Shown one piece after another: positions 18,873-27,604 of a stretch of DNA of 64,000 bases (position 1 is the stretch's first letter; every line of letters starts with the position of its first letter). Position numbers and translations under genes: made by a program. The notes under the pieces are model-generated. The model was given only the letters and a program-made list of their open reading frames with translations. It made no database searches and was not told where the DNA came from. Origin of the DNA: Chloroflexota bacterium. Lineage in GTDB: Bacteria > Chloroflexota > Anaerolineae > Anaerolineales > Villigracilaceae. The stretch lies in assembly GCA_019873655.1 (NCBI GenBank), contig JAIOAU010000007.1:62001-126000 (forward strand), written 5' to 3'.

Positions 18873-19661
18873 TTAGCCAAATCGGCCGGTGACATAATCT
18901 TCCGTGCGCTTGTCGCTCGGACGAGTGAAAATCTTGGTCGTCTCGCCGAACTCGATCACCGTCCCGGAGCGGCTGCCGTCGTTGACCAGCATCATCATGG
19001 CGGTGTAATCCGAGACGCGCGCCGCCTGCTGCATATTGTGGGTGACGATGACGATGGTGTAGTCCTTCTTCAGGTCCTGCATCAGTTCCTCGATCTTCAG
19101 GGTGGCGATCGGGTCGAGGGCCGAGGCGGGTTCGTCCATCAGAATGACCTCGGGCTGGACGGCAATGGCGCGGGCGATGCACAGACGCTGCTGCTGGCCG
19201 CCGGAGAGGGCCAGGCCGGAGCGGTGCAGGATGTCTTTGACCTCGTCCCACAGGGCGGCCTGGCGCAGCGAACGCTCAACCAGTTCGTCCATATTGCCGC
19301 GATAGCCGTGGATGCGCGCCCCCCAGGCGATGTTTTCATAGATGGATTTGGGGAACGGGTTGGGCTTCTGGAACACCATCCCGATGCGATGCCGGACCTC
19401 GACCGGGTCCACCCCTTTGGCGTACAAGTCCTCGCCGTCGAAGAAGACCTGACCCTCGGCGCGTGAACCGGGGACCAGTTCGTTCATGCGGTTGAAAGCG
19501 CGCAATAGGGTGGATTTGCCGCAGCCGGAAGGTCCGATGATGGCGGTGATCTTGTTGCGTTCGATGTCCATGTTGACATCGGTCACGGCTTTGAAATCGC
19601 CGTAATAGATGCCCAGGTTGCGGGCCTGGATGACATAGCGATTATTGTCGAGGGTGTCCAT
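18873..19661 (-). CDS. pstB: phosphate ABC transporter ATPase PstB
   Basis: ATPase of the high-affinity phosphate importer, 262 residues. Seen: Walker [10 protein letters not shown] at residues 43-51, signature LSGGQQQR at 152-159, Walker B VILMDEP ending at about 178, and the PstB-specific [10 protein letters not shown] and [16 protein letters not shown]. The start at 19661 overlaps the pstA stop (TAATG). Usual family length. Confidence 0.97.
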   Translation of the reverse strand: MDTLDNNRYVIQARNLGIYYGDFKAVTDVNMDIERNKITAIIGPSGCGKSTLLRAFNRMNELVPGSRAEGQVFFDGEDLYAKGVDPVEVRHRIGMVFQKPNPFPKSIYENIAWGARIHGYRGNMDELVERSLRQAALWDEVKDILHRSGLALSGGQQQRLCIARAIAVQPEVILMDEPASALDPIATLKIEELMQDLKKDYTIVIVTHNMQQAARVSDYTAMMMLVNDGSRSGTVIEFGETTKIFTRPSDKRTEDYVTGRFG

Positions 19662-20905
19662 TAGAACCTCTTGGTGAAGCGATTGCGCAGCACGATGGCT
19701 GTAGCGTTCAAACTGAGCAGCAAAGTGAGCAGAATCAGGATGGCCGCCGCTGCCAGGTGACGCCACTCGCCCTGGGGGCGCGACGTCCACTGGTAAATTT
19801 GAATCGGCAGGGTGGTGAAGCGCGAGAACAGGTTGGGGTCGAAACTGATCGCCGTGGAAGCGCCGACCACCACCAGGGGGGCGGTCTCGCCGATGGCGCG
19901 GCTGACGGCCAGGATGGTGCCGGTCAGGATGCCAGGCAGGGCGTTGGGAAGGACGTGCGCCCAAATCGTCTGCCATTTGGTGGCCCCGATTCCCAGGCTG
20001 GCTTTGCGCAGCGACTGCGGCACGGCGCGGATGGCCTCCTGGGCGTTGATGATGATCAGCGGCAGAATCAACAGGGCGAGGGTCAGGCCGGCGGAGAGGA
20101 CGGTGCGGCCGTTGGCCGTGGTCGGGTCCACCAGGCCGAACATCGCCCCACTGGTCAGCCGCTCGAGGGCGCGCACGAAAATCGCCAGGCCGAGGATGCC
20201 ATAAATGATAGAAGGCACGCCCGCCAGGTTGTTGATGTTGGTGCGAATCAGACGGTTGAGCCAGTCGTCGCGGGCGTATTCCTCCAGATAGATGGCCGCC
20301 CCCACCCCGAGGGGAAAGGCGACCACGATGGTAATCATAATCGTCCACAGCGAGCCGAGGATGGCCGTGCGGACGCCAGCGTTGACCGCCTCCGACGACT
20401 GCGGCCGGCGGATGGTCTCGACCGTCAGCCAGGAGACAAAGCGCAGTTCGGCTTGGGGGAACTCCTCGGCCACCCGGGCGCGAATCTCGGCAGAACGGGT
20501 CAGCGACTCCCACAGCGACCAAGTCTCCAGCACCTGGTATTTGACAACGCGTTCGATGACCAGGTCATAGACGTTGGCCTGCGAACGTTCCTCGAAGGGT
20601 TTTTCATCGTTCAATTTGTTGAACGCGCTGGCCGAAAGGCGCTCCTGCAAAATGCGAATCAGTTCCTCTTTGGGCAGTTCTTCGAGAGGGACGCCATTCA
20701 CGGCCAGGGTGTCGGGGTCGACGCGCGCTTCGAGGGCCACGTAGCCGAAAGCGCCATCAATGATGTTGAGTAGAAGCGCGCTCAGCACAAAGATGCCGAT
20801 GACAGTGGCGGAAAAGAAAATCCACTGCCAGACCGCGCCCACGCGGTGGCGGTGCGGCAAGTTATCCTGGAAAGGTCCAAGAGGGGCGGGAGAGGATGCG
20901 CTCAT
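19661..20905 (-). CDS. pstA: phosphate ABC transporter permease PstA
   Basis: Permease subunit of 414 residues, longer than typical PstA (about 280-300) because of a roughly 120-residue extracytoplasmic insertion after the first membrane segment (residues about 60-180, acidic, containing [20 protein letters not shown]). The transmembrane core has the ABC permease signature [26 protein letters not shown]-like region and [27 protein letters not shown] overlap with pstC. The extended periplasmic loop also occurs in some other PstA/PstC proteins. Confidence 0.92.
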   Translation of the reverse strand: MSASSPAPLGPFQDNLPHRHRVGAVWQWIFFSATVIGIFVLSALLLNIIDGAFGYVALEARVDPDTLAVNGVPLEELPKEELIRILQERLSASAFNKLNDEKPFEERSQANVYDLVIERVVKYQVLETWSLWESLTRSAEIRARVAEEFPQAELRFVSWLTVETIRRPQSSEAVNAGVRTAILGSLWTIMITIVVAFPLGVGAAIYLEEYARDDWLNRLIRTNINNLAGVPSIIYGILGLAIFVRALERLTSGAMFGLVDPTTANGRTVLSAGLTLALLILPLIIINAQEAIRAVPQSLRKASLGIGATKWQTIWAHVLPNALPGILTGTILAVSRAIGETAPLVVVGASTAISFDPNLFSRFTTLPIQIYQWTSRPQGEWRHLAAAAILILLTLLLSLNATAIVLRNRFTKRF

Positions 20906-21855
20906 TCATACACCTCGCGGAAGCGCCGCACAATGCGCTGGCTGATGATGTTCAGGGTCAGGGTGATGAAGAAGAGCACCAGGCCGATGGCAAAGATGCT
21001 GTTGTAGTCGATCGAGTCATAACTGAGGTCGCCGCCCGACATGCGCACGATGTGGCCGGTCATCGTCTCGGCCCCGCGGAAGGGGTTGAAGGTGAAGTTG
21101 GGGCCGGCGCCGACCGCCACCGCGACGATCATCGTCTCGCCGACGGCGCGGCTGATGCCGACGATGATGGCCGCCGCGATCCCCGAAAGCGCCGCCGGGA
21201 AGACAACCTTGAGGGCCACCTCCAGTTTTGTCGCCCCCAGCCCGTAGGCCGCCTCGCGCAAGGCGCGCGGCACAGCGTTGAGGGCGTCCTCGCTCATCGA
21301 AGCGACCAGCGGCAGGATCAAAACTCCCATCACCAGGCCGCCGGAGGCCATGTTATAGATTTCGACCACGTCGCGGCCGAAGATCGAGCGCAGCAGCGGC
21401 GTGACGAACATCAGCGCAAAGTAGCCGTAGACGATGGTCGGGATTCCGGCCAGCACTTCCAGAATCGGCTTGAGCGTCTTGCGGACTTTCTCGGTGGCGT
21501 ATTCGCTCAGGTAAACGGCCGCGGCCAGCCCGAGCGGGATGGCGATGGTCATGGCGATGGCCGAGGTGATGAAGGTCGAGGTCACCAGCGGAAGGATTCC
21601 GAACTGGTTGATGTGGGGCTGCCAGGAGGTGCCGGTCAGGAAATTCCACAAATTCACTTCTGGCGTGCGAAAGAAAAGCAAGGCTTCTTTGCCCAGTTCG
21701 TAGACGATCCCCAGCGTCGTGAAGATGGAGAAAAAACCGGCAAAGAACAAGACGGATTGAATGATGACTTCGTTCACCCTCGGCCGCTTGCGCAGTCCCT
21801 CTTTGCGAAGCGGATAGCCGCTGGCGTCCACCCCGTTGCGTTGTTTTCCAATCAT
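20902..21855 (-). CDS. pstC: phosphate ABC transporter permease PstC
   Basis: Permease subunit of 317 residues with about six membrane segments. Seen: VIIQSVLFFAGFFSIFTTLG, the core IPTIVYGYFALMFVTPLL, and the EAA-type loop ALREAAYGLGATKLEVALKV that contacts PstB. The N-terminal 30 residues are basic and cytoplasmic. It lies downstream of pstS, separated by an 83-bp gap containing a perfect palindrome. Confidence 0.95.
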   Translation of the reverse strand: MIGKQRNGVDASGYPLRKEGLRKRPRVNEVIIQSVLFFAGFFSIFTTLGIVYELGKEALLFFRTPEVNLWNFLTGTSWQPHINQFGILPLVTSTFITSAIAMTIAIPLGLAAAVYLSEYATEKVRKTLKPILEVLAGIPTIVYGYFALMFVTPLLRSIFGRDVVEIYNMASGGLVMGVLILPLVASMSEDALNAVPRALREAAYGLGATKLEVALKVVFPAALSGIAAAIIVGISRAVGETMIVAVAVGAGPNFTFNPFRGAETMTGHIVRMSGGDLSYDSIDYNSIFAIGLVLFFITLTLNIISQRIVRRFREVYE

Positions 21856-21879
21856 GGTGTTCCCTTTTCAGACGAACTT

Positions 21880-21910
21880 TTCCTTCCCCCCTCTCAGAGG
21901 GGGGAAGGAA
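21880..21910. repeat. 31-bp palindrome between pstS and pstC
   Basis: A 31-bp palindrome with 15-bp arms around one central base (arm TTCCTTCCCCCCTCT). On the coding (minus) strand it is not followed by a T-run, so it is more likely an mRNA-stabilising or partial attenuating hairpin that lets the binding protein be made in excess of the permease. Confidence 0.7.
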
Positions 21911-21938
21911 CTGTGAGAGGAGGGTCTCTTTTTGACCG

Positions 21939-22970
21939 TTACGGCTGCAGGCCGACAGCCATGTACCAGGTGTTCAGAGCCTGATCCAGGGCGGCCTGGC
22001 TGGCCGGGAAGTAACCGACGTCGATGATCTCATCGTTGACGTTGGTCAGGTAGAAGTAAATGAAGGCAGCAACCTGGGGTTTTTCCTGCATGATCTGGGC
22101 CGTCGAGTAGATGAACAACGGACGGGCCAGCGGATAGGTGCCATTCTCGGCGGTCTCTTCAGTGGGAGCAATGCCGTCAATGGAAACGGTCCGCAACTGG
22201 CCAGCATTCTCCTCATAGTAGGCGAAGCCGAAGAAGCCGATGGCATACGGGCTGCCGAGCACGCCCTGCACCAGGACGTTGTCATCCTCGGAAAGTTGCA
22301 GGTTGCTGGCGGCCAGAATGGGAGCCTCATCCTTGTCGAAGATGGCCTCGACGAAGTAATCGAACGTGCCGCTGTCGGTGCCGGGGATGAAGCGGCGGAT
22401 GGGTTCATTCGGCCACTCGGGACGCACGTCCGACCAGTTCACGGCGGTCGAGAAGATGAGCGCCAGTTCCTCTTTGGTCACATCGTTGACGAAGTTGTTG
22501 TCGCGGCTGACGACCACCGCGATCGCGTCGGTGCCCACGCGGAATTCGAGCGGTTCACGCCCGATGGCGCGGCAGGACTCGCGTTCGCTGTCCTTGATCG
22601 GCCGAGAAGCGTTCGAGATGTCGGTCTCGCCGTTGACGCAGAAGCGCTCGAAGCCGGCGCCGGTGCCGATGCTGTCGATGGTGATGTTGCCGGTGAAGCC
22701 TTCCTCCTCGAAGCGCTGCTTCATGCGCTCGCTGAGCGGGAAGACGGTCGAGGAGCCGGCGGTGATGATGTCGCCGCTGACGTTCTCAGGACGGTACATG
22801 GCCAGCGGATCGACGGTCGGCGTGGGGGCCGGGGCTTCGGTGGCCGCCTCGGTAGCCGCTTCGGTGGCAGCCTCGGTCGGAGCGGCAGTGGGGGTCTGCG
22901 CCCCGCAGGCGCTCAGCACCAGACCGGCGATGAGCAGGACGAACAGGGAAACGTACAGATGTTTGCGCAT
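21939..22970 (-). CDS. pstS: phosphate-binding lipoprotein PstS
   Basis: Substrate-binding lipoprotein of the phosphate importer, 343 residues. Seen: signal peptide MRKHLYVSLFVLLIAGLVLSAC with lipobox LSAC, a low-complexity Ala/Thr/Glu linker (TEAATEAATEAATEAPAPTP), then the PBP fold with ITAGSSTVFPLSERM, GTGAGFERFC, SNASRPIKDSER and PGTDSGTFDYFVEAIF, which hold the phosphate-binding residues. A ribosome-binding site AAGGAG precedes the start. First gene of pstSCAB-phoU; a candidate PHO box lies upstream. Confidence 0.96.
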   Translation of the reverse strand: MRKHLYVSLFVLLIAGLVLSACGAQTPTAAPTEAATEAATEAATEAPAPTPTVDPLAMYRPENVSGDIITAGSSTVFPLSERMKQRFEEEGFTGNITIDSIGTGAGFERFCVNGETDISNASRPIKDSERESCRAIGREPLEFRVGTDAIAVVVSRDNNFVNDVTKEELALIFSTAVNWSDVRPEWPNEPIRRFIPGTDSGTFDYFVEAIFDKDEAPILAASNLQLSEDDNVLVQGVLGSPYAIGFFGFAYYEENAGQLRTVSIDGIAPTEETAENGTYPLARPLFIYSTAQIMQEKPQVAAFIYFYLTNVNDEIIDVGYFPASQAALDQALNTWYMAVGLQP

Positions 22971-23040
22971 TTCTTTTCTCCTTATGATTTTCTTTTTCAG
23001 CGCTTTCTAGTTTATCAACTGCTGTTTAAGACCTGTGGAA

Positions 23041-23068
23041 CGGAAGTTTAACGTTTAGTTAATAAACG
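23041..23068 (-). promoter_or_regulatory. candidate PHO box upstream of pstS
   Basis: Two TTAA cores exactly 11 bp apart (on plus coordinates 23048-23051 and 23059-23062) in an A/T-rich stretch, about 30 bp upstream of a TAAACT -10-like box (23009-23014). The 11-bp spacing of direct repeats upstream of the -35 region is the usual geometry of PhoB/PhoP sites. Only two repeats are clear. Confidence 0.45.
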
Positions 23069-23075
23069 GACATGT

Positions 23076-23110
23076 GAAGAACCCGTTTCCTCGAAGGAAA
23101 CGGGTTCTTC
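23076..23110. repeat. 16-bp perfect stem with triloop between pstS and radA
   Basis: GAAGAACCCGTTTCCT (23076-23091), loop CGA, AGGAAACGGGTTCTTC (23095-23110). Both flanking genes start away from it and no T-run follows on either strand, so it is not an obvious terminator for any visible gene. Confidence 0.75.
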
Positions 23111-23167
23111 GCCAATCTATTGTTTCCTCTCACCCCTTTCTTCTCTTCGGATGGCTCTCCCCTGTCG

Positions 23168-23173
23168 TATAAT
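23168..23173 (+). promoter_or_regulatory. radA -10 box, leaderless geometry
   Basis: TATAAT ends six bases before the radA ATG at 23180, with no ribosome-binding site between. The -35 region is weak (TTCGGA). Transcription would start at or next to the A of the start codon. Confidence 0.6.
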
Positions 23174-23179
23174 AAGCCC

Positions 23180-24589
23180 ATGTCCAAGACCCACACCCGC
23201 TACGTCTGTCAGCAGTGCGGACGCGTCTCCGCAGGTTACATGGGACGCTGCCCGCAGTGCGGCTCGTTCAACTCGATGGTCGAGGAGGTCGTGGCCGAGG
23301 AACCCCTCGCCCGCGCCCCCGGCCGCGGCCTGGGCGGACGCTCCGCTCCGCGCCGCATCGGCGAGGTCAGCGGCGAGGCCGAAGAACGCATCCCCGTCCC
23401 CATCGGCGAGTTCGCCCGCGTCCTGGGCGGCGGCATCGTCCCCGGCTCCATCGTCCTCGTCGGCGGCGACCCGGGCATCGGCAAATCCACGCTCCTCCTG
23501 CAACTGGCGATGACGCTGGCGGGCCGCCTGCGGGTGCTGTACGTTTCGGGGGAGGAATCCGAGCGCCAGGTCAAGATGCGCGCCGCCCGCCTCGACCCGA
23601 AACACGCCGCGCTGACGAACCTCTACCTCGTCACCGAGACCGACCTGGACGCCATCTTCGAGCACGTCCGGGCGCTCAAACCCGACCTGCTGATTGTCGA
23701 CTCCATCCAGACCGTGTACCTTCCCGACCTGGATTCCGCCGCCGGGTCCGTCTCGCAGGTGCGTGAGTGCGCCAACCGCCTGCGCGAACTGGCGAAATCG
23801 GCCGGGCCGGCGGTCTTCGTCATCGGCCACGTCACCAAAGAGGGGACGATTGCCGGGCCGCGCGTCCTCGAACACATCGTGGACACGGTGCTGTACCTGG
23901 AGGGCGACCGCTTCCAGGCGTACCGTCTCCTGCGCTCGGTCAAGAACCGCTTCGGCGCGACGGCCGAGGTGGGCGTCTTCGAGATGGTCGAGCATGGGCT
24001 GGTCGAGGTGACCAATCCCTCGGAGGCCTTCCTGGCCGAGCGGATGGTCAACGTCCCCGGCTCGGCGATTGCCGTGACGATGGAGGGGACGCGCCCGCTC
24101 CTGGTGGAGGTGCAGGGGCTGACCAGCCCGGCGCAGTTCGGCAACGCCCGCCGCACGCCCAACGGCGTGGACTACAACCGTCTGCAGATGATTGCCGCCG
24201 TGCTGACGCGCCGCCTGGGGCTGAAACTGGCCGAGGCCGACATCTTCGTCAACGTGGTCGGCGGATTGAAAATCGAGGAACCCGCCGCCGACCTGGCGAT
24301 TGCCGCGGCGATTGCATCCTCGATGCGCGACCTGCCCATCCGCGCCGACACGGTGCTGATCGGCGAGGTGGGTCTGGCGGGGGAACTGCGCCTGCCGGGG
24401 CAGATGCCCGTCCGCCTGCGCGAGGCCGCCAAACTGGGCTTCAAGACCGCCATCGTGCCGAAGCGCCTGCGCAAGGGCGAGGCCTGGCCGGGGGAGATTC
24501 AGGTGGCCGAGGCGCGCTCGCTCTATCAGGCCCTCGACCTGGCCTTCGGCGTCCAGCGCGAACTGCCCAAGGGGCGCAAGGTCGCGTAA
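23180..24589 (+). CDS. radA: DNA repair protein RadA/Sms
   Basis: RecA-like ATPase aiding branch migration in recombinational repair; 469 residues. Seen: N-terminal zinc finger C10, C13, C24, C27 (YVCQQCGR...CPQCGS), Walker A GGDPGIGKST near 95-104, the RadA-specific KNRFG near residue 255, and a C-terminal Lon-protease-like domain (VNVVGGLKIEEPAADLAIA). The start is set by the zinc finger and by the adjacent -10 box; longer in-frame readings add an unrelated leader. Monocistronic, divergent from pstS. Confidence 0.97.
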   Translation: MSKTHTRYVCQQCGRVSAGYMGRCPQCGSFNSMVEEVVAEEPLARAPGRGLGGRSAPRRIGEVSGEAEERIPVPIGEFARVLGGGIVPGSIVLVGGDPGIGKSTLLLQLAMTLAGRLRVLYVSGEESERQVKMRAARLDPKHAALTNLYLVTETDLDAIFEHVRALKPDLLIVDSIQTVYLPDLDSAAGSVSQVRECANRLRELAKSAGPAVFVIGHVTKEGTIAGPRVLEHIVDTVLYLEGDRFQAYRLLRSVKNRFGATAEVGVFEMVEHGLVEVTNPSEAFLAERMVNVPGSAIAVTMEGTRPLLVEVQGLTSPAQFGNARRTPNGVDYNRLQMIAAVLTRRLGLKLAEADIFVNVVGGLKIEEPAADLAIAAAIASSMRDLPIRADTVLIGEVGLAGELRLPGQMPVRLREAAKLGFKTAIVPKRLRKGEAWPGEIQVAEARSLYQALDLAFGVQRELPKGRKVA

Positions 24590-24639
24590 CGTCTGCAAAT
24601 CTCATCCTGTTTTTAACCGAGCAGGCTAGAATTTTCCGC

Positions 24640-25947
24640 ATGAACGCCATGCTTCTCAAACGCGTCCAACTCGGCCTGGTGCATGTGGCCGTGGCCATGA
24701 CCCTCGTTCCCATCAACAGCACCCTCAACCGCGTGATGATTCGGGAACTGGCGCTGCCTGCCACGCTGGTGGCGATTCTGGCTTCGCTGCCGTATCTCTT
24801 TTCGCCGGTTCAGGTGGCCATCGGCTCCCTCTCGGACCGATACTCCCTCTTCGGCCTGCGGCGCACGCCGTACATCGTGGCCGGTCTGCTGTTGTGCGTG
24901 ACCGGCGTGGTCATCAGCCCCTGGGCAGCCTTCCAACTGGCCGAGGGCGGCGCGGCCGGAATCCTAGCCGGGTTGTTGCCCTTCCTGGCCTGGGGCATGG
25001 GCTACAACCTGGCCAGCGTCTGCTACCTGGCGCTGGCCTCCGAACTCTCCGGCGAGGAGGGGCGCGGCAAGACGGTCGCCGTGATGTGGTTCATGATGAT
25101 TGTCAGCATCATTCTGACCGCCGTCAGCCTCAGCCGCATGCTGGACCCGTACACGCCCGCCGCCTTGTCCGCCGCCTTTCGCTAGGTGGGGCTGGCCGCG
25201 CTCGTCCTGGGTCTGCTGGCCCTGATTCGTCTGGAGCCGCGCGGCAGCCTGCCGTTGCCCGCCTCCGAAAAGCCCTCCTCGCGCCGCATGGCCGACGCCA
25301 TTCTCGGCAACCCGCAGGCGCGGCGTTTCTTCCTCTACCTGCTCCTGCTCCTGGCGGCCATCCTCGGCCAGGACGTGCTGCTCGAACCGTTCGCCGCCGA
25401 GGCCTTCGACTGGACCGTCACCCAGACGACGCGTCTGACCTCGCTGTGGGGCGGCTTCGTGCTGCTGGCCATCCTGTTTGCCGGGGCGCTGGAGCGGCGT
25501 CTTTCCCGCCGCCTGACCGCCCAAATCGGCAACCTGGGCGCGCTGGCCGGATTCCTGCTGCTCATCTTCGGCGGAATGCTCCGTCTGGAAGGACTGTTCT
25601 ACCTGGGCGTGGTCCTGCTCGGCGCGGGGACGGGTCTCTCGACCGTTGCCAACCTGGCGCTGATGTTCGACCTGACCCTGCCCGGACAGACCGGCCTGTT
25701 CATCGGCGCCTGGGGCTTCTCCAACGCCCTCTCGCGCCTGACCGGCTCGGTGCTGGGCGGGGCGCTGCGCGACCTGGTCACGACCGCCGTTGGAGACGCC
25801 CTGACCGGCTACGTGGTCGTCTTCGCGGTCGAGGCCGCCATGCTGCTGGCGGCGGTCTTCCTGCTCGGCAGCATCAGCGTGGCCGCCTTCCGCCGCCGGG
25901 CCGCCGAACTCTCGCCGGCCGAGCGCGCCAGTCTGGCCGTGGATTAG
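24640..25947 (+). pseudogene. PucC/BCH-family major facilitator, interrupted by in-frame TAG
   Basis: Twelve-helix MFS protein of the PucC/LhaA family (in phototrophs tied to light-harvesting assembly). The N-terminal half starts MNAMLLKRVQLGLVHVAVAM and contains TLNRVMIRELALPATLVAIL and LFGLRRTPYIVAGLL. A TAG at 25183-25185 follows AALSAAFR, and the same frame continues with VGLAALVLGLLALIRLE and the signature GLFIGAWGFSNALSRLTGSV to 25947. A single change (for example CAG to TAG) explains it. Total length, about 435 codons, fits the family. Either a recent nonsense mutation, a sequencing error, or readthrough. A TAGAAT box ends seven bases before the ATG. Confidence 0.85.
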
Positions 25948-25965
25948 CGACGCGCCGTCTTCTCC

Positions 25966-26000
25966 ATCCCTTCCATCCCCGGCGGAGGAAGGGATTTTTT
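25966..26000 (+). terminator. rho-independent terminator after the PucC-family gene
   Basis: 9-bp stem ATCCCTTCC / GGAAGGGAT (25966-25974 and 25987-25995) with a 12-nt loop, then six T (25995-26000). A TATAAT box follows at 26006-26011 for the next gene. Confidence 0.85.
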
Positions 26001-26058
26001 GCAGGTATAATCTCCCCCGTACCTGACCCAACGATTCTCTGCTCAGGCAAAGGCTGCC

Positions 26059-26562
26059 ATGACCCTCCTCGATCTTCCCCTCCTCTCCCGTCTCCGCCGC
26101 AACCACGGCCTGGAACACGCCACGCTGACCGTGCTGGCGCAGCGTTTCCCCTCCCGCCGCCTGGCCGGCATTTCCTTCCCCGGCGGATTCTACATCCTGG
26201 GCGAGGTGGCCGCCGACGAGTTGCGCGAAGCCGTCGCCGCAGCCCTGGCCCGCTTGAACAACGGCGAGCGCCGCCTGGCCGTCCATCCGCACTGCGGGAC
26301 GAATTACGCCGTCTCCGGGCTGGCGGCCGGACTGCTGGCCTGGCTGGGCATGGCCGGGACGCGCACCCGCCGCGAGCGCCTCGAGCGACTGCCGCTGGTG
26401 GTCACGCTCGTCACCCTGGCCTTCATCCTCACCCAGCCGCTCGGCCCGCTCGTGCAACAGCGCATCATGACCGACGGCGACCCCCAGGGGCTGACCATTG
26501 TGGACGTCTCGCCCGTCCCCTTTGGGCGGCTGACCCTCCACCGCGTGACGACGCGGGGATAG
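26059..26562 (+). CDS. DUF6391-like membrane protein
   Basis: 167 residues with no assigned function. Seen: an N-terminal RRNHGLEHATLTVLAQRFP motif, GISFPGGFYILGEV, a histidine/cysteine element VHPHCGTNYAVSG, and two hydrophobic stretches (LAAGLLAWLGMAG and LPLVVTLVTLAFILTQPLG). The NHGLEHAT opening recalls DUF6391 proteins of cyanobacteria and Chloroflexota. Likely anchored in the cytoplasmic membrane. A TATAAT lies at 26006-26011. It precedes holA by 43 bp and may be co-transcribed with it. Confidence 0.65.
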   Translation: MTLLDLPLLSRLRRNHGLEHATLTVLAQRFPSRRLAGISFPGGFYILGEVAADELREAVAAALARLNNGERRLAVHPHCGTNYAVSGLAAGLLAWLGMAGTRTRRERLERLPLVVTLVTLAFILTQPLGPLVQQRIMTDGDPQGLTIVDVSPVPFGRLTLHRVTTRG

Positions 26563-26605
26563 CGGTCAACCGGCCCGCCCGTCCGCGCCCGTTTCGATTG
26601 CTCCC

Positions 26606-27604
26606 ATGAGCGATTCCCCCCGAGTCATCCTCCTCCACGGCAGCGACGAGTTCGCCATCCGCGAGCATCTGCGCAAACTGCAGGCCGGCCTCGACCCGGC
26701 GACGGCCGAGATGAACCTCTCGCGCCTGGACGGCCGCAGCCTCTCCCTCGAGAGCCTGAACACCGCCGTCAACGCCCTGCCCTTCCTCTCTCCGCTGCGG
26801 CTGGTCATCCTGGAACACCCGACCGCGCTGCCGCGCGAGCAACTGCTGGCCGTGCTGGAGGCCGTCCCGCCGACGACGATCCTGGCGCTGGTGGAGGACG
26901 AGGCCCTCAAGAACGACCACTGGCTGGTCAAGTGGGCGGCCAAGGCCGGACCCGGCGCGGCCGTCCACCTCTACAGCCTGCCCAAACGCTGGGAGATGCC
27001 GCGCTGGATCGAGGCCGAGGCGAAGAAACAGGGTGGCAAAATCGAACCGGCCGCCGCCGCCCTGCTGGCCGAGATGGTCGGCGAGGACACCCGCGCCGCC
27101 GCCCAGGAAATCGCCAAACTGCTCACCTACGTGGATTTCGCCCGCCCGGTCGCCGCGGCGGACGTCGAGGCGGTCAGCATCGTCAGCGCCCAGGGGAGTG
27201 TGTTCGAACTGGTGGACGCCCTCGGCGCGGGGGAGGGCAAAAAAGCCCAGGCGGTGCTGCGCCGCCTGCTGGAAAGCGAGGACCCGTTTGCCCTGTGGGG
27301 CATGGTCATCCGTCAGTTCCGGTTGCTGCTCCAGGCCAGGGAAATGCTGGATGGACGCGCCTCCGTCCCCGAGGTCCAGAAGGCGCTGGGGCTGCACGAG
27401 TTCGTGGCGGGCAAAATCTGCGCCCAGGCCGGACGTTTTTCGCTCGCCGCGCTGGAGGCGATTTATCACCAATTGCTGGAAATCGACGAGGGGGTCAAAA
27501 CGAGCCAGGTCCCCCTCGACCTGGCCCTGGACATGCTGGTCATGGAATTAACTGCTCCTAAAGGATTCGCTCCTTCGCGGGGAACAGGTTCCTCAAAAGA
27601 ATGA
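26606..27604 (+). CDS. holA: DNA polymerase III subunit delta
   Basis: Clamp-loader subunit delta, 332 residues. Seen: RVILLHGSDEFAIREHLRKL at the N-terminus, LPFLSPLRLVILEHP, the AAA-like lid region with LLAEMVGEDTRAAAQEIAKL, and C-terminal VFELVDALGAGEGKKAQAVLRRLL plus DPFALWGMVIRQFRLLLQ, all typical of HolA. Its last 47 bp overlap the 3' end of the convergent CPBP gene. Confidence 0.92.
   Translation: MSDSPRVILLHGSDEFAIREHLRKLQAGLDPATAEMNLSRLDGRSLSLESLNTAVNALPFLSPLRLVILEHPTALPREQLLAVLEAVPPTTILALVEDEALKNDHWLVKWAAKAGPGAAVHLYSLPKRWEMPRWIEAEAKKQGGKIEPAAAALLAEMVGEDTRAAAQEIAKLLTYVDFARPVAAADVEAVSIVSAQGSVFELVDALGAGEGKKAQAVLRRLLESEDPFALWGMVIRQFRLLLQAREMLDGRASVPEVQKALGLHEFVAGKICAQAGRFSLAALEAIYHQLLEIDEGVKTSQVPLDLALDMLVMELTAPKGFAPSRGTGSSKE

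Noticed and set aside
23117-24598. 493-codon minus-strand frame opposite radA
   Set aside because: Pure antisense shadow; radA has all family motifs on the other strand.
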